Shown here piece after piece: positions 31,189 to 39,928 of a stretch of 64,000 nt of DNA (position 1 is the stretch's first letter; each line of letters opens with the position of its first letter). This DNA comes from Roseburia rectibacter (GTDB lineage Bacteria > Bacillota > Clostridia > Lachnospirales > Lachnospiraceae), in contig NZ_CP092473.1 of the NCBI RefSeq assembly GCF_014287515.2, positions 2,197,001 through 2,261,000 of the forward strand, read 5' to 3'. A model generated the notes under the pieces. The model searched no databases and was not told the DNA's origin. It saw only the letters and a program-made list of their open reading frames with translations. Position numbers and translations under genes: made by a program.

Positions 31189-33456
31189 ATGAGAATAAAT
31201 TTGAATCACACATCAGATACCACAGCAAAAAATGAATCCACTACTTTTCTTATGATTCGCTTTGCTGTCACATACAGTGTCTTTTTGCTTATCATTTTAC
31301 TTCTGATGGTATATCTCCACCGCGTTTCAACAACACGTTCCGAACAGGATTTCTGGGATCAGGATCAGTCTACCTTTGAAAGCGCTGTATCTCTTTTAGA
31401 TAATAATTTTACCACCATGGACTCTATTACCAGACAGCTCAGTATGAATACAAAACTATACCGTCTTGCTACCATGACGTCCACTGACGATAATGATTTC
31501 TACTTGTCCGGTCTTGCCATGAAGCAGTCTCTTGCTTCTTATATGTATTCCTACAATGAACTTCCATTTAGTACATATTTTGTTTATCTGAGAAACAGTG
31601 GCTATATTATCAGTGTAAACACTTTCAATTCAGAACAGCTCTATTATATAAGAAACTATTTATCTTCCGGGGCTAATTTTAATGAATGGCATGATCTGCT
31701 TAACAATAATCTTACAAAAGATGCCGCGATTTATCCTCTTTCCGATTTTATGCTTCCGGAAAGTGATAACGCTTATCTTTATGTTTTGAATATGGATGTT
31801 CTGACCTACAAAGATATTCCTGCCACTGTGGCATTTCATATTAGTGAACAGACTTTTCGCAAAATTTTCAATGGTGTCTCATTAGGTGATACCGGTTACA
31901 TTCTTGCAGTTGATGATCAAAACCAGCCGGTATTTTCCCTTTGTGGAGATGAGTTTCAGTCTTCTGAGGACAATTTATCCACGCTTGCAGAATCTGTATT
32001 ATCCTTATCTTACGATGGCAATAATACCTGTATTCACGACGACACCCATATCATGCGAATGGCTTCAAAAACAAATGACTGGACTTTTTATCTGGTACAG
32101 CCGGAATCTATTTATCCGTCCGACTATCAGATTATTTTCCTGTTCATCCTTTTTGCAGCAGTTGTCGGTGGACTTATCATGATATTTATTTTAGTCCGTA
32201 ACAATATGCGCCCGATTCTTCACTTAGACGGCCAGCTTAAGGAAACACTGCACGCAAATACGCAGCTGATCGAGGAAGCCGCTGCGATCCGTCCAGTTTT
32301 ATATGACAATTATTTAAGACAGCTGATGAGTGGTGTTATTACTACCCCTGATGAATTTGCATTTATCCAGAATTATCTGCATTTAGAGGATTCCTCGCTT
32401 CACTATTATGTTTTATATGGTGTAACTTATGAAAATGATCCTACCATTGATACTTTTCCGAATGAAAATACAGCTTCCGATAGTTCTGAAAACGCAAAAG
32501 ATATCATAACAAATCTCTTAGCAAGATATTTTTCCTACGAGAACAATTTATATCTTTGTTCGCCAAAGAAACATATTTACACTTTACTGATTCCTTTTCA
32601 TGAAAAACCAGACAAAATGCTGATCTCTCTTCAGGAAAAGGTTTTAAAATTTCACAGTGAGCTGTTAGAAGAATATTCAATCTGGTTTTTTGCCGGAATA
32701 GGTCTTTCCTGTTCCTTTACCAACATCTGGGAATCCTACCAGCAGGCGAAAGATGCAGCCGGCTATACCAGCAAGAACTATATTTTCCTTCCATATGAAA
32801 TGTTAAAAAAAGATTCGCATGTTTATTACTATCCGGCAGAATTTTCAACCCGTCTGATCCGCTCCATTACCGGAGGCAATAAGACGCAGGTGATCGAGAT
32901 TTTTAACCTGATCCATCAGGAAAATATTGAAGAACGTTCCCTTCCGTTCCAGTTATTGCGCTTTTTACTTACCGACATCCGCAATACCTTATTGAAAGCT
33001 CGATTTACCTACACCGGAGAAATTACCCCGGAGATCATGGAAATCGACACCCTGCTTTCACAGGATGAGCTTACCTTCCGTCTCTGTGAAGATATCAGCA
33101 TCAGGCTGTGTGATTTCTTTGCATCAAAGTCCGAGAAAAATAACCTGATCGACAGTATTGTAACTTATATCCGTGAAAATTATAAAAATCCGGCTCTCTG
33201 TTTAAGTAAGATATCTGATGAGTTTCATATATCAGAAAGTTATTTTTCTCATATGTTTAAGGAAAATATGAACGTAAACTTTTCCGTTTATCTGGAAGAT
33301 CTGCGCCTTACAGAAGCAGCCCATCTGATTGAAAAAGGTGAATCCGGCATCAATGAGATTGCATTGGAAGTTGGATATAATAACCAGACTTCTTTCCGGC
33401 GTGCATTTAAGAAAAAATTTGGCGTTACACCGAGCAGTTTCGGTGTTCAGTCTTAA
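31189..33456 (+). CDS. Membrane-anchored AraC-family regulator (YesS-like)
   Basis: 755 residues from the ATG at 31189 (AAAGGAC upstream); the longer frame from 30985 runs through the promoter region. Close in length and plan to B. subtilis YesS: TM1 (about 22-45, FAVTYSVFLLIILLLMVYL), an extracytoplasmic cache-like sensor (about 46-320), TM2 (IIFLFILFAAVVGGLIMIFILV), a cytoplasmic linker and two C-terminal AraC helix-turn-helix motifs (LSKISDEFHISESYFSHMF and INEIALEVGYNNQTSFRRAF). It probably senses an external pectin fragment and activates the divergent transporter/hydrolase operon. Confidence 0.9.
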   Translation: MRINLNHTSDTTAKNESTTFLMIRFAVTYSVFLLIILLLMVYLHRVSTTRSEQDFWDQDQSTFESAVSLLDNNFTTMDSITRQLSMNTKLYRLATMTSTDDNDFYLSGLAMKQSLASYMYSYNELPFSTYFVYLRNSGYIISVNTFNSEQLYYIRNYLSSGANFNEWHDLLNNNLTKDAAIYPLSDFMLPESDNAYLYVLNMDVLTYKDIPATVAFHISEQTFRKIFNGVSLGDTGYILAVDDQNQPVFSLCGDEFQSSEDNLSTLAESVLSLSYDGNNTCIHDDTHIMRMASKTNDWTFYLVQPESIYPSDYQIIFLFILFAAVVGGLIMIFILVRNNMRPILHLDGQLKETLHANTQLIEEAAAIRPVLYDNYLRQLMSGVITTPDEFAFIQNYLHLEDSSLHYYVLYGVTYENDPTIDTFPNENTASDSSENAKDIITNLLARYFSYENNLYLCSPKKHIYTLLIPFHEKPDKMLISLQEKVLKFHSELLEEYSIWFFAGIGLSCSFTNIWESYQQAKDAAGYTSKNYIFLPYEMLKKDSHVYYYPAEFSTRLIRSITGGNKTQVIEIFNLIHQENIEERSLPFQLLRFLLTDIRNTLLKARFTYTGEITPEIMEIDTLLSQDELTFRLCEDISIRLCDFFASKSEKNNLIDSIVTYIRENYKNPALCLSKISDEFHISESYFSHMFKENMNVNFSVYLEDLRLTEAAHLIEKGESGINEIALEVGYNNQTSFRRAFKKKFGVTPSSFGVQS

Positions 33457-33502
33457 ATTAAAAACAATAACAGCGTAAATTAACGCAGAAATGGAGTATA
33501 CA

Positions 33503-34936
33503 ATGTTTGATTTCAAAAAAGATTCTCCAGAAAGTGTTGGCATCCCTTCCAGATGCCTTCTTAAATTTCTGGAACGTTTACAGAAAAAACAGATTCCCAT
33601 GCATAGTTTTCTTCTGATGCGGCATGATACCCTGATTGCTGAAGGCTATTATGCTCCCTACCAAAAAGATACCCTGCATCGCATGTTTTCCATCAGTAAA
33701 AGTTTTACTTCCATTGCGATCGGTCTGTTAGAAGCAGAGGGAAAATTATCTCTCGATGATCCCATTGTCAGATATTTTCCGGATAAAGTTCCATCTAATG
33801 TACATCCATGGATCGCAGAAATGACGATCCGCGACATGCTCATGATGCGTACCTGTCATGCATCCACAACTTATAAAGTCAATATGAAAAATGACTGGGT
33901 AGAAAGTTTCTTTACAGTACCGCCAACTCATCCGTCAGGAAAGCTCTTTCATTATGACACTTCCTCTGCACATACACTCTGTGCACTCGTAGAACGGCTT
34001 TCCGGAATGTCAATGCTCGATTACCTGAAACAAAAACTGTCCGTTCTGGAATTATCAAGCGAGTCCTATATGTTGACCGATCCCTTTGGTATCTCCATGG
34101 GTGGCAGTGGTCTTGTTGCACTTCCATCTGACCTTTTAAAATTCGGTTATCTTTTAGCTCATAATGGAAATATTAACGGAAAACAGCTCGTTCCAGCTTC
34201 TTATATCAAAACAGCTGCCTCATATCTCTCCGATACCCGCATAACAGCTCCCCTTCCAAGTGAAGCCTGTGGCTATGGATACCAGATCTGGCGCAGTGAA
34301 AAGAATGGTTTTGTCTGCTATGGCATGGGTGGTCAGTTTATCCATTACCTTCCGGATTATGATCTGCTCTTTGTCACTACTGCGGACACACAGGGACTTG
34401 CGGGTGGAAATCAACTGATTTATGATGCTCTGTATGACGAGATTCTTCCTTACATACAGGCAAATCCACTCCCGGAGGATCAAAAATCGCATACAGAGCT
34501 TCTTTCTGTGCTCTCTTCCCTTGCGATTTCACCTCTGGACAACGGATCAAGCACAGCTCCCGCTGTTTCGCATATCTTAGGAAAGCGATATGTGTTTGAA
34601 AAAAATGACGGTGAGTTTGCGGATTTTACGGTGGATTTTACAAATGATGAGGGATGTTTTACATTTACACTGCATGACCAGACATGCTCGATCCATTTTG
34701 GTTTCGGAAAACTTGTCTGCGGACAGTTTCCAATCTATGATCAGAAATATGCCGCCAGCGGTATCTGGGTATCGGAGAATACTTTGTATGTGCGGGCGCA
34801 TATTATGGATGCATTTGTGGGAAGTGTCCATTTTGAGGTGGTGTTTGGGGAATCTGATGTGACAGTGTTTATGAAGAAACAGGAAGAAAGTTTGTTTGGG
34901 GAGTTTCAGGGACATCTGTTCGGGACGATTGGCTAG
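33503..34936 (+). CDS. Beta-lactamase-fold serine hydrolase (class C-like)
   Basis: 477 residues from the ATG at 33503 (GGAG 6 nt upstream); the in-frame ATG at 33491 overlaps this site. The S-x-x-K motif is SISK (FSISKSFTS). The second motif lies near HYDTSSAHTL (Tyr) and the third near YGMGGQFIHY. A C-terminal beta-sandwich begins at about residue 350. Penicillin-binding-like hydrolases of this type include esterases and D-aminopeptidases. No signal peptide, which argues against beta-lactamase or PBP function. It sits 46 bp after the AraC gene in the pectin locus, so a cytoplasmic sugar esterase is a reasonable guess. Confidence 0.8.
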   Translation: MFDFKKDSPESVGIPSRCLLKFLERLQKKQIPMHSFLLMRHDTLIAEGYYAPYQKDTLHRMFSISKSFTSIAIGLLEAEGKLSLDDPIVRYFPDKVPSNVHPWIAEMTIRDMLMMRTCHASTTYKVNMKNDWVESFFTVPPTHPSGKLFHYDTSSAHTLCALVERLSGMSMLDYLKQKLSVLELSSESYMLTDPFGISMGGSGLVALPSDLLKFGYLLAHNGNINGKQLVPASYIKTAASYLSDTRITAPLPSEACGYGYQIWRSEKNGFVCYGMGGQFIHYLPDYDLLFVTTADTQGLAGGNQLIYDALYDEILPYIQANPLPEDQKSHTELLSVLSSLAISPLDNGSSTAPAVSHILGKRYVFEKNDGEFADFTVDFTNDEGCFTFTLHDQTCSIHFGFGKLVCGQFPIYDQKYAASGIWVSENTLYVRAHIMDAFVGSVHFEVVFGESDVTVFMKKQEESLFGEFQGHLFGTIG

Positions 34937-35187
34937 CTAGAACTGCAGGTAAAACTATGTTATACCTACATTTTCTTAATAAGATTCGGGTGTCAAAAGG
35001 TGATTCGCAACTTAGCGGCTGGCAGATTTCACAAAGCCGTAACTAATTTTGTGACTTTGGGAGAAAATTAGGAAATCTTGTTTTACCGGTTCATAACGCA
35101 GTGTTGCGTTGCCATGGATAGCAACACAAGTCTTAATTCTCAATGGTAAAATAGAGTTAGTAATTTGATTTTTATGAGGTGATTGAT
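34937..35187. other. Intergenic stretch before the GNAT remnant
   Basis: No convincing ORF. It contains a GTGTTGC (35101-35107) / GCAACAC (35121-35127) hairpin and a TTTTACC...GGTAAAA inverted pair around it. Function unknown. Confidence 0.35.
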
Positions 35188-35491
35188 TTGGACGTGAACT
35201 CTTTATCACAAAAGTTTTATGTACGTAAATTAGACGAAAATGACCTGGATATTATTTTTGATTTGTGTTGTGGGAATCCTGTTTTTTATCAATATCATCC
35301 TCCCTTTGTCACAAAAGAAAGTATATTAAAAGACATGAAAGCACTACCATCAGGAAAAAGTTATGATGATAAATTCTACGTTGGTTTTTTTGAAAAGGAA
35401 TCTTTAATTGCTATTTAATGCTTTCTGGTCAAAAATAACTTTCACGTTAATCAACGAGGGAAAATATATTCTTATGGAGCGAAAAATATAA
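35188..35491 (+). pseudogene. GNAT acetyltransferase remnant with internal deletion and frame change
   Basis: GAGG precedes a TTG start at 35188 (a GTG at 35179 overlaps it). The first ~76 codons encode a typical GNAT N-terminal part (FYVRKLDENDLDIIFDLC, DDKFYVGFFEKESLIAI) and then stop at 35418. Shifting frame at 35414 gives NAFWSKITFTLINEGKYILM and ends at 35491, which resembles a GNAT C-terminus (FW-x-K-x-x-F pattern). The acetyl-CoA binding middle (about 70-80 residues, with the R/Q-x-x-G-x-G/A loop) is missing. The gene is broken by deletion rather than by a point stop. Confidence 0.7.
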
Positions 35492-35532
35492 ATTATCGCT
35501 TTTAAAAGCCAGCATATCTCACCACAAAACTT

Positions 35533-35577
35533 CCGGCTCCAGTGCACTAAGGCTCGCCGACAGTGCACCGGAACCGG
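35533..35577 (-). terminator. Terminator-like hairpin after the kduD operon
   Basis: CCGGCTCCAGTGCACT / AGTGCACCGGAACCGG with two mismatches, followed by GTTTTG on the minus strand. It lies about 75 bp past the kduD stop and about 40 bp past the GNAT remnant. Confidence 0.6.
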
Positions 35578-35650
35578 CAATTTTATGGTTCCAATGCACG
35601 CCCCAAGGCTCAGCCAACACCAAAGTGATGCTAACTATAAGCTGCCATTT

Positions 35651-36454
35651 TTACTGTGGCTGTTTACCAATATAAGCTAAAATACCACCGTCTACATACA
35701 GCACATGACCATTTACAAAGTTAGATGCATCAGATGCAAGGAATACAGCCGGTCCCTGTAAGTCTTCTGCATTTCCCCATCTTGCAGCCGGAGTTTTTGC
35801 AATAATGAACTGGTCAAACGGATGTCTGGAACCATCTGGCTGGATCTCACGAAGAGGTGCAGTCTGAGGTGTTGCGATATAACCAGGTCCGATACCGTTA
35901 CACTGGATATTGAATTCACCATACTCAGATGCAATATTCTTTGTCAACATTTTTAATCCACCCTTTGCAGCAGCGTAAGCGGAAACAGTCTCACGACCAA
36001 GTTCACTCATCATAGAGCAGATGTTGATGATCTTTCCGTGACCTTTTTTGATCATAGACGGGATAACTGCTTTTGATACGATAAACGGTGCATTTAAGTC
36101 AACGTCGATTACCTGTCTGAATTCTGCCGCTGACATATCGCACATCGGGATACGTTTGATGATACCTGCATTATTTACAAGAATATCGATCACACCAACT
36201 TCTTCTTCTACTTTCTTAATGAAAGCGTTTACCTGTTCCTCATTTGTAACATCACATACATAACCATGAGCTTTAATACCTTTTTCTGCATATGCAGCTA
36301 ATCCTTTATCAACCAGCTCCTGTTTGATATCATTAAATACGATGGTTGCGCCAGCCTCTGCATAAGCAGATGCGATTGCAAATCCGATACCATAAGATGC
36401 GCCTGTTACTAATGCAATTTTGCCCTCTAATGAGAAATTGTTTAAAAATGACAT
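35651..36454 (-). CDS. kduD: SDR dehydrogenase KduD / gluconate 5-dehydrogenase type
   Basis: 267 residues. Classical SDR: TGASYGIG cofactor loop (residues 17-24), NNAG, catalytic Ser in NICSMMSE, and YAAAK. The branch of 2-dehydro-3-deoxy-gluconate 5-dehydrogenases is closest by eye (LEGKIALVTGAS, ARWGNAEDLQGPAVFLASDAS). KduD or the related DhuD reduces 2,5-diketo-3-deoxygluconate to KDG, the last step for unsaturated uronates. The context with uxaA/uxaB and kduI supports this over gluconate metabolism. RBS AAAGGAG. It follows uxaA by about 200 bp. Confidence 0.85.
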   Translation of the reverse strand: MSFLNNFSLEGKIALVTGASYGIGFAIASAYAEAGATIVFNDIKQELVDKGLAAYAEKGIKAHGYVCDVTNEEQVNAFIKKVEEEVGVIDILVNNAGIIKRIPMCDMSAAEFRQVIDVDLNAPFIVSKAVIPSMIKKGHGKIINICSMMSELGRETVSAYAAAKGGLKMLTKNIASEYGEFNIQCNGIGPGYIATPQTAPLREIQPDGSRHPFDQFIIAKTPAARWGNAEDLQGPAVFLASDASNFVNGHVLYVDGGILAYIGKQPQ

Positions 36455-36582
36455 ATTTCTATCTCCTTTTTTGTGTTATGTTTAAGATTCTATAAATAAG
36501 AATCCAGTTTCTGCGTTTTCTGCCCAATATTTCTGAAATGACAAATTGAATCCTGTGCAAATATTCTGTTGTCTAAATTATT

Positions 36583-36610
36583 AAACATGTGACACAATGA
36601 TTACATGTTT
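36583..36610. promoter_or_regulatory. Inverted repeat in the uxaA-kduD gap
   Basis: AAACATGT (36583-36590) / ACATGTTT (36603-36610) with a 12-nt spacer in a ~200-bp gap. It could be a regulator site for kduD or a weak attenuator. It differs from the LacI-type core elsewhere. Confidence 0.35.
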
Positions 36611-36652
36611 TTATGAATATTCATTTTATTGTCTATTGCCAGTATGTCATCT

Positions 36653-38134
36653 CTACAGAGTGACTCCCTGTTTAAAAATTGCCATATCATGGAATCCTGC
36701 TTCTTCACTGCGTACTTTCTTACCGGATGCAACATCGATCACATAGTCAAATAATTTCTGACCTGTTTCTTCTAACTCTGCATCTTCCACAAGAACACCC
36801 GCATTGAAATCGATCCAGTTCTTTTTCTTTCCGGCAAGAGTACTGTTGCTGGAAATCTTTACTGTTGGAACCGGGGATGCAAACGGTGTTCCGCGTCCGG
36901 TCGTAAACAGTACAATATGTGCACCGCTGGCTGCTAATGCAGTTGCAGCAACAAGGTCATTGCCCGGTGCGCTGAGAAGATTTAATCCCGATGTATGTAC
37001 GCGCTCGCCGTAGGAAAGAACGCCTTTTACTGCAGCACTTCCTGATTTCTGCGTACATCCCAAAGACTTATCCTCTAAAGTTGAAATACCGCCTTTTTTA
37101 TTTCCCGGTGACGGATTTTCATAAATCGTCTGATGATTATCTTTAAAATACTGTTTAAAATCATTGATCAGATCTACGGTCTGATGGAACAGTTCTTCAT
37201 TTTCACAGCGGTTCATCAGCAATGTTTCTGCACCAAACATCTCTGGCACCTCTGTCAGGATCGTCGTTCCACCTTTTCCGATTAAAATATCAGAAAACTT
37301 ACCAACCAGCGGATTTGCTGTAATTCCGGAGAATCCATCACTTCCACCGCACTTCATGCCAATGATGAGTTTGGATGCACTGATCGGCTCACGGGAAAAT
37401 CCAGCAGCATAATCGATCAGTTCTTCTAAGAGTTTTTCGCCCTCTTCCATCTCATCTTCACATTCCTGGCAGACTAAAAATTTCACACGGTTCTCATCAT
37501 AATCACCAATGTATTTCTTCAGTTCACCAATATTACTGTTTTCACATCCAAGTCCAAGTACTAAAACACCACCTGCGTTCGGATGCTTTACGAGATCTGC
37601 AAGGATTGTTCTGGTGTGTTCCTGGTCGTCTCCCATCTGGGAACATCCATATGGATGAGGAAATGCAATGACTTCCTCCACAGAACCATGAACCTTTGCA
37701 TTGGCACGTTTTGCCATCGCTGTTGCGATGTTGTTCACACAGCCGACCGTCGGTATGATCCAGACTTCATTACGCACACCGACGCTTCCATCCGGACGTG
37801 AAAATCCCATAAAAGTACGATCCTCTGTCTTTTTTTTCTCTGTTTTTACCGGCTCATAGGTATAGGTAAGCAGATCACCAAGAGCAGTTTTGATATTATG
37901 TACATGCACCCACTGACCGGCTTTGATATCCTCTTTTGCATTTCCGATACGGAAACCATATTTGATCACATCGCCGCCCTGCGGAATATCACTGATCGCC
38001 ATCTTATGACCGGCAGGGATCATCTCAGCCGCTGTAAATTCTTTTCCATCAACAGCGACTTTTTCTCCCTCCGCAATTTCCTTTATGGCAACAATGACAT
38101 TATCATTTTCATTAATTTTGATAAAATCTTTCAT
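36653..38134 (-). CDS. uxaA: Altronate dehydratase
   Basis: 493 residues, full length like E. coli UxaA. An N-terminal SAF domain (about 1-95) is followed by the large UxaA_C domain with GFSRPDGSVGVRNEVWIIPT, ENSNIGELKKYIG, KCGGSDGFSGITANPLVG and LFTTGRGTPF. The enzyme turns D-altronate into KDG in galacturonate catabolism and needs Fe2+. Overlap with an L-arabinonate/galactarate dehydratase role is unlikely in this context. It starts 14 bp after uxaB. Confidence 0.95.
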   Translation of the reverse strand: MKDFIKINENDNVIVAIKEIAEGEKVAVDGKEFTAAEMIPAGHKMAISDIPQGGDVIKYGFRIGNAKEDIKAGQWVHVHNIKTALGDLLTYTYEPVKTEKKKTEDRTFMGFSRPDGSVGVRNEVWIIPTVGCVNNIATAMAKRANAKVHGSVEEVIAFPHPYGCSQMGDDQEHTRTILADLVKHPNAGGVLVLGLGCENSNIGELKKYIGDYDENRVKFLVCQECEDEMEEGEKLLEELIDYAAGFSREPISASKLIIGMKCGGSDGFSGITANPLVGKFSDILIGKGGTTILTEVPEMFGAETLLMNRCENEELFHQTVDLINDFKQYFKDNHQTIYENPSPGNKKGGISTLEDKSLGCTQKSGSAAVKGVLSYGERVHTSGLNLLSAPGNDLVAATALAASGAHIVLFTTGRGTPFASPVPTVKISSNSTLAGKKKNWIDFNAGVLVEDAELEETGQKLFDYVIDVASGKKVRSEEAGFHDMAIFKQGVTL

Positions 38135-38148
38135 AAGTATTCTCCTGC

Positions 38149-39615
38149 TTATGCGTTAAAAGTTTTTTCCATTGCTGCTCTCATTCCAAGTGCACGGATA
38201 TCTTCCATGTAACCAGTTACAGCCTCTTCCACTCCTGCTAATTTTGTAAGGTCCTCACCCCAGAAATGCTCATTGGATAATACTGCATGTGTATATTCTG
38301 CTGCATCTTTTGAACTGTTTTCTGCAAAGAACTCTAATACCGCTGCGTCATCTAAGATCTGATACTCAGCACCATCACGATGTCCGATCAATGCTTTGTC
38401 GCGAATCTCTGTACCTGTATAGAATGCCATCAGGGCAGCCAGTGAAAATGTCAGGTGTGTCGGAAGTTTTCCTTCGTTCTTAATGTACTCTAAGAAGCTC
38501 GGCATACATCTTGCGCGCCATTTTGAAACAGAGTTCAGGGAAATGGATAATAATGCATGTTTTACATATGGGTTGTTAAATCTTGTAATAACTGCCTCTG
38601 CAAAATCGATCAGATCCTGTTTCGGAAGTGTTAATGTAGGAATAACTTCATCAAAGATCGTTGCTTTCATAAAGTTGAAGATCAATTCATCCTGCATGGA
38701 CTCTAACACGATATCATTACCACAGAGATAAGATGCCAGTACAAAAGAAGTATGGGCACCATTTAAGATACGTACTTTTCTCTGTTTATAAGGTTTCTGA
38801 TTGTCAGTAAAGATAACCGGGAGTCCTGCATCCGGAAGTGCAAATTCTTTGCTGATATCTTTTGCACTCTCGATAACCCAGAGAGCAAATGGTTCACCTG
38901 TTACAATCAGGTTATCCTGATATCCGAACTCTTTGCAAAGTTCCTCAGCCTCATCTCTTGGGTAACCGGTTACAATACGGTCAACTAATGTGGATGTAAA
39001 TACACATGCCTCATCTAACCATTTCTTAAATCCTTCTTCTAAGTTCCAGAGTACTGCAAGTTTCTCTACACACTCTTTTAAATGGATACCATTATCATCG
39101 ATCAGCTCAACCGGAAGCATCACAAGACCTTTGTCCATTGCTCCGTTAAAATGTTTATATCTTTCATATAAGAATTTGGTCAATTTACCCGGATAGCTCT
39201 TCGGCGGCTCCATCTCTAATCTGTCTGTATCATCATAAACGATACCTGCCTCTGTTGTATTAGAAACAATGTAACGTAAGCTGTCAAGTTTTGCATAATC
39301 TGCATATTTCTGATATTCACCATAAGCATCTACTGCATCTGCAACGCTGGTTACGATACGGTTAATACGCTTCGGCTCTCCATCCACGATTCCTCTTAAC
39401 TGTACTGTATACTGGCACTCCTGATCGTGAAATCTGTCAAGACTTCCGAACTCAATCGGTTTTACAAGTACGATGTCTCCGTTAAATTTTCCCTGCTCAT
39501 TTGCAATGTCGATCATGTAGTCAACAAACGCACGAAGGAAATTTCCTTCTCCAAACTGTAATACTTTAACTGGTCTTTCTACTTTTCCTGTTTTTTTTCT
39601 GTTTAATAAATCCAT
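38149..39615 (-). CDS. uxaB: Tagaturonate reductase (altronate oxidoreductase)
   Basis: 488 residues. Mannitol-dehydrogenase family: N-terminal Rossmann part with VLQFGEGNFLRAFVDYMID, a middle with VMLPVELIDDNG and DRIVTGYPRDE, and a C-terminal helical domain with KVRILNGAHTS, the Lys-x5-His catalytic region. It reduces tagaturonate to altronate using NADH. RBS CAGGAGG. It is the first gene of the uxaB-uxaA-kduD unit, divergent from lacI, with a LacI-type operator at its promoter. Confidence 0.95.
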   Translation of the reverse strand: MDLLNRKKTGKVERPVKVLQFGEGNFLRAFVDYMIDIANEQGKFNGDIVLVKPIEFGSLDRFHDQECQYTVQLRGIVDGEPKRINRIVTSVADAVDAYGEYQKYADYAKLDSLRYIVSNTTEAGIVYDDTDRLEMEPPKSYPGKLTKFLYERYKHFNGAMDKGLVMLPVELIDDNGIHLKECVEKLAVLWNLEEGFKKWLDEACVFTSTLVDRIVTGYPRDEAEELCKEFGYQDNLIVTGEPFALWVIESAKDISKEFALPDAGLPVIFTDNQKPYKQRKVRILNGAHTSFVLASYLCGNDIVLESMQDELIFNFMKATIFDEVIPTLTLPKQDLIDFAEAVITRFNNPYVKHALLSISLNSVSKWRARCMPSFLEYIKNEGKLPTHLTFSLAALMAFYTGTEIRDKALIGHRDGAEYQILDDAAVLEFFAENSSKDAAEYTHAVLSNEHFWGEDLTKLAGVEEAVTGYMEDIRALGMRAAMEKTFNA

Positions 39616-39658
39616 GATTTCCTCCTGATTATCAGATCATTACTGCACCTTGTCATTT

Positions 39659-39672
39659 TGTAAGCGTTTACA
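39659..39672. promoter_or_regulatory. LacI-family operator before uxaB
   Basis: TGTAAGCGTTTACA, one base from the core of the GH105 palindrome (TGTAAGCGCTTACA). It lies directly after the -10 of the uxaB promoter, a repressing position, beside the divergent lacI gene. Confidence 0.75.
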
Positions 39673-39678
39673 ATTTGT

Positions 39679-39707
39679 ATTCTTACACCTTTTTACCGTT
39701 TCGTCAA
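39679..39707 (-). promoter_or_regulatory. Promoter of uxaB-uxaA-kduD
   Basis: Minus strand TTGACG (39702-39707), 17-nt spacer, AAGAAT (39679-39684), followed at once by the operator. Confidence 0.65.
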
Positions 39708-39802
39708 TATGTAATTTTGCACAATTTAGTGATTTTTATTATTTTTCTTTAAAATCGTCACTTTTTCTTCTACATTTTTTCTATATTTTACAAAATCTGA
39801 TA

Positions 39803-39831
39803 TTGCTTTCTTTTTTTTGTTATTGTATAAT
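39803..39831 (+). promoter_or_regulatory. Promoter of the lacI-uxaC-kduI operon
   Basis: TTGCTT (39803-39808), 17-nt spacer, TATAAT (39826-39831). Confidence 0.7.
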
Positions 39832-39845
39832 CAGACCAGTAGCAA

Positions 39846-39859
39846 TGAAACTGCTTTCA
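39846..39859. promoter_or_regulatory. cre-like site after the lacI promoter
   Basis: TGAAACTGCTTTCA fits the CcpA consensus except for the central CG (TG here). It lies 14 bp past the -10, a blocking position. It has the same deviation class as the site at 30980-30993. Confidence 0.4.
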
Positions 39860-39928
39860 TTTTCTTTTACATTTCTTTATAAGATGTAATACAGGAAGCG
39901 ATTTTAACATATTAAAGGGATTTTATTT

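Noticed and set aside
35012-35209. 65-residue minus-strand ORF in the gap before the GNAT remnant
   Set aside because: No ribosome site, biased composition, and it runs through the GTGTTGC/GCAACAC hairpin and into the GNAT start.
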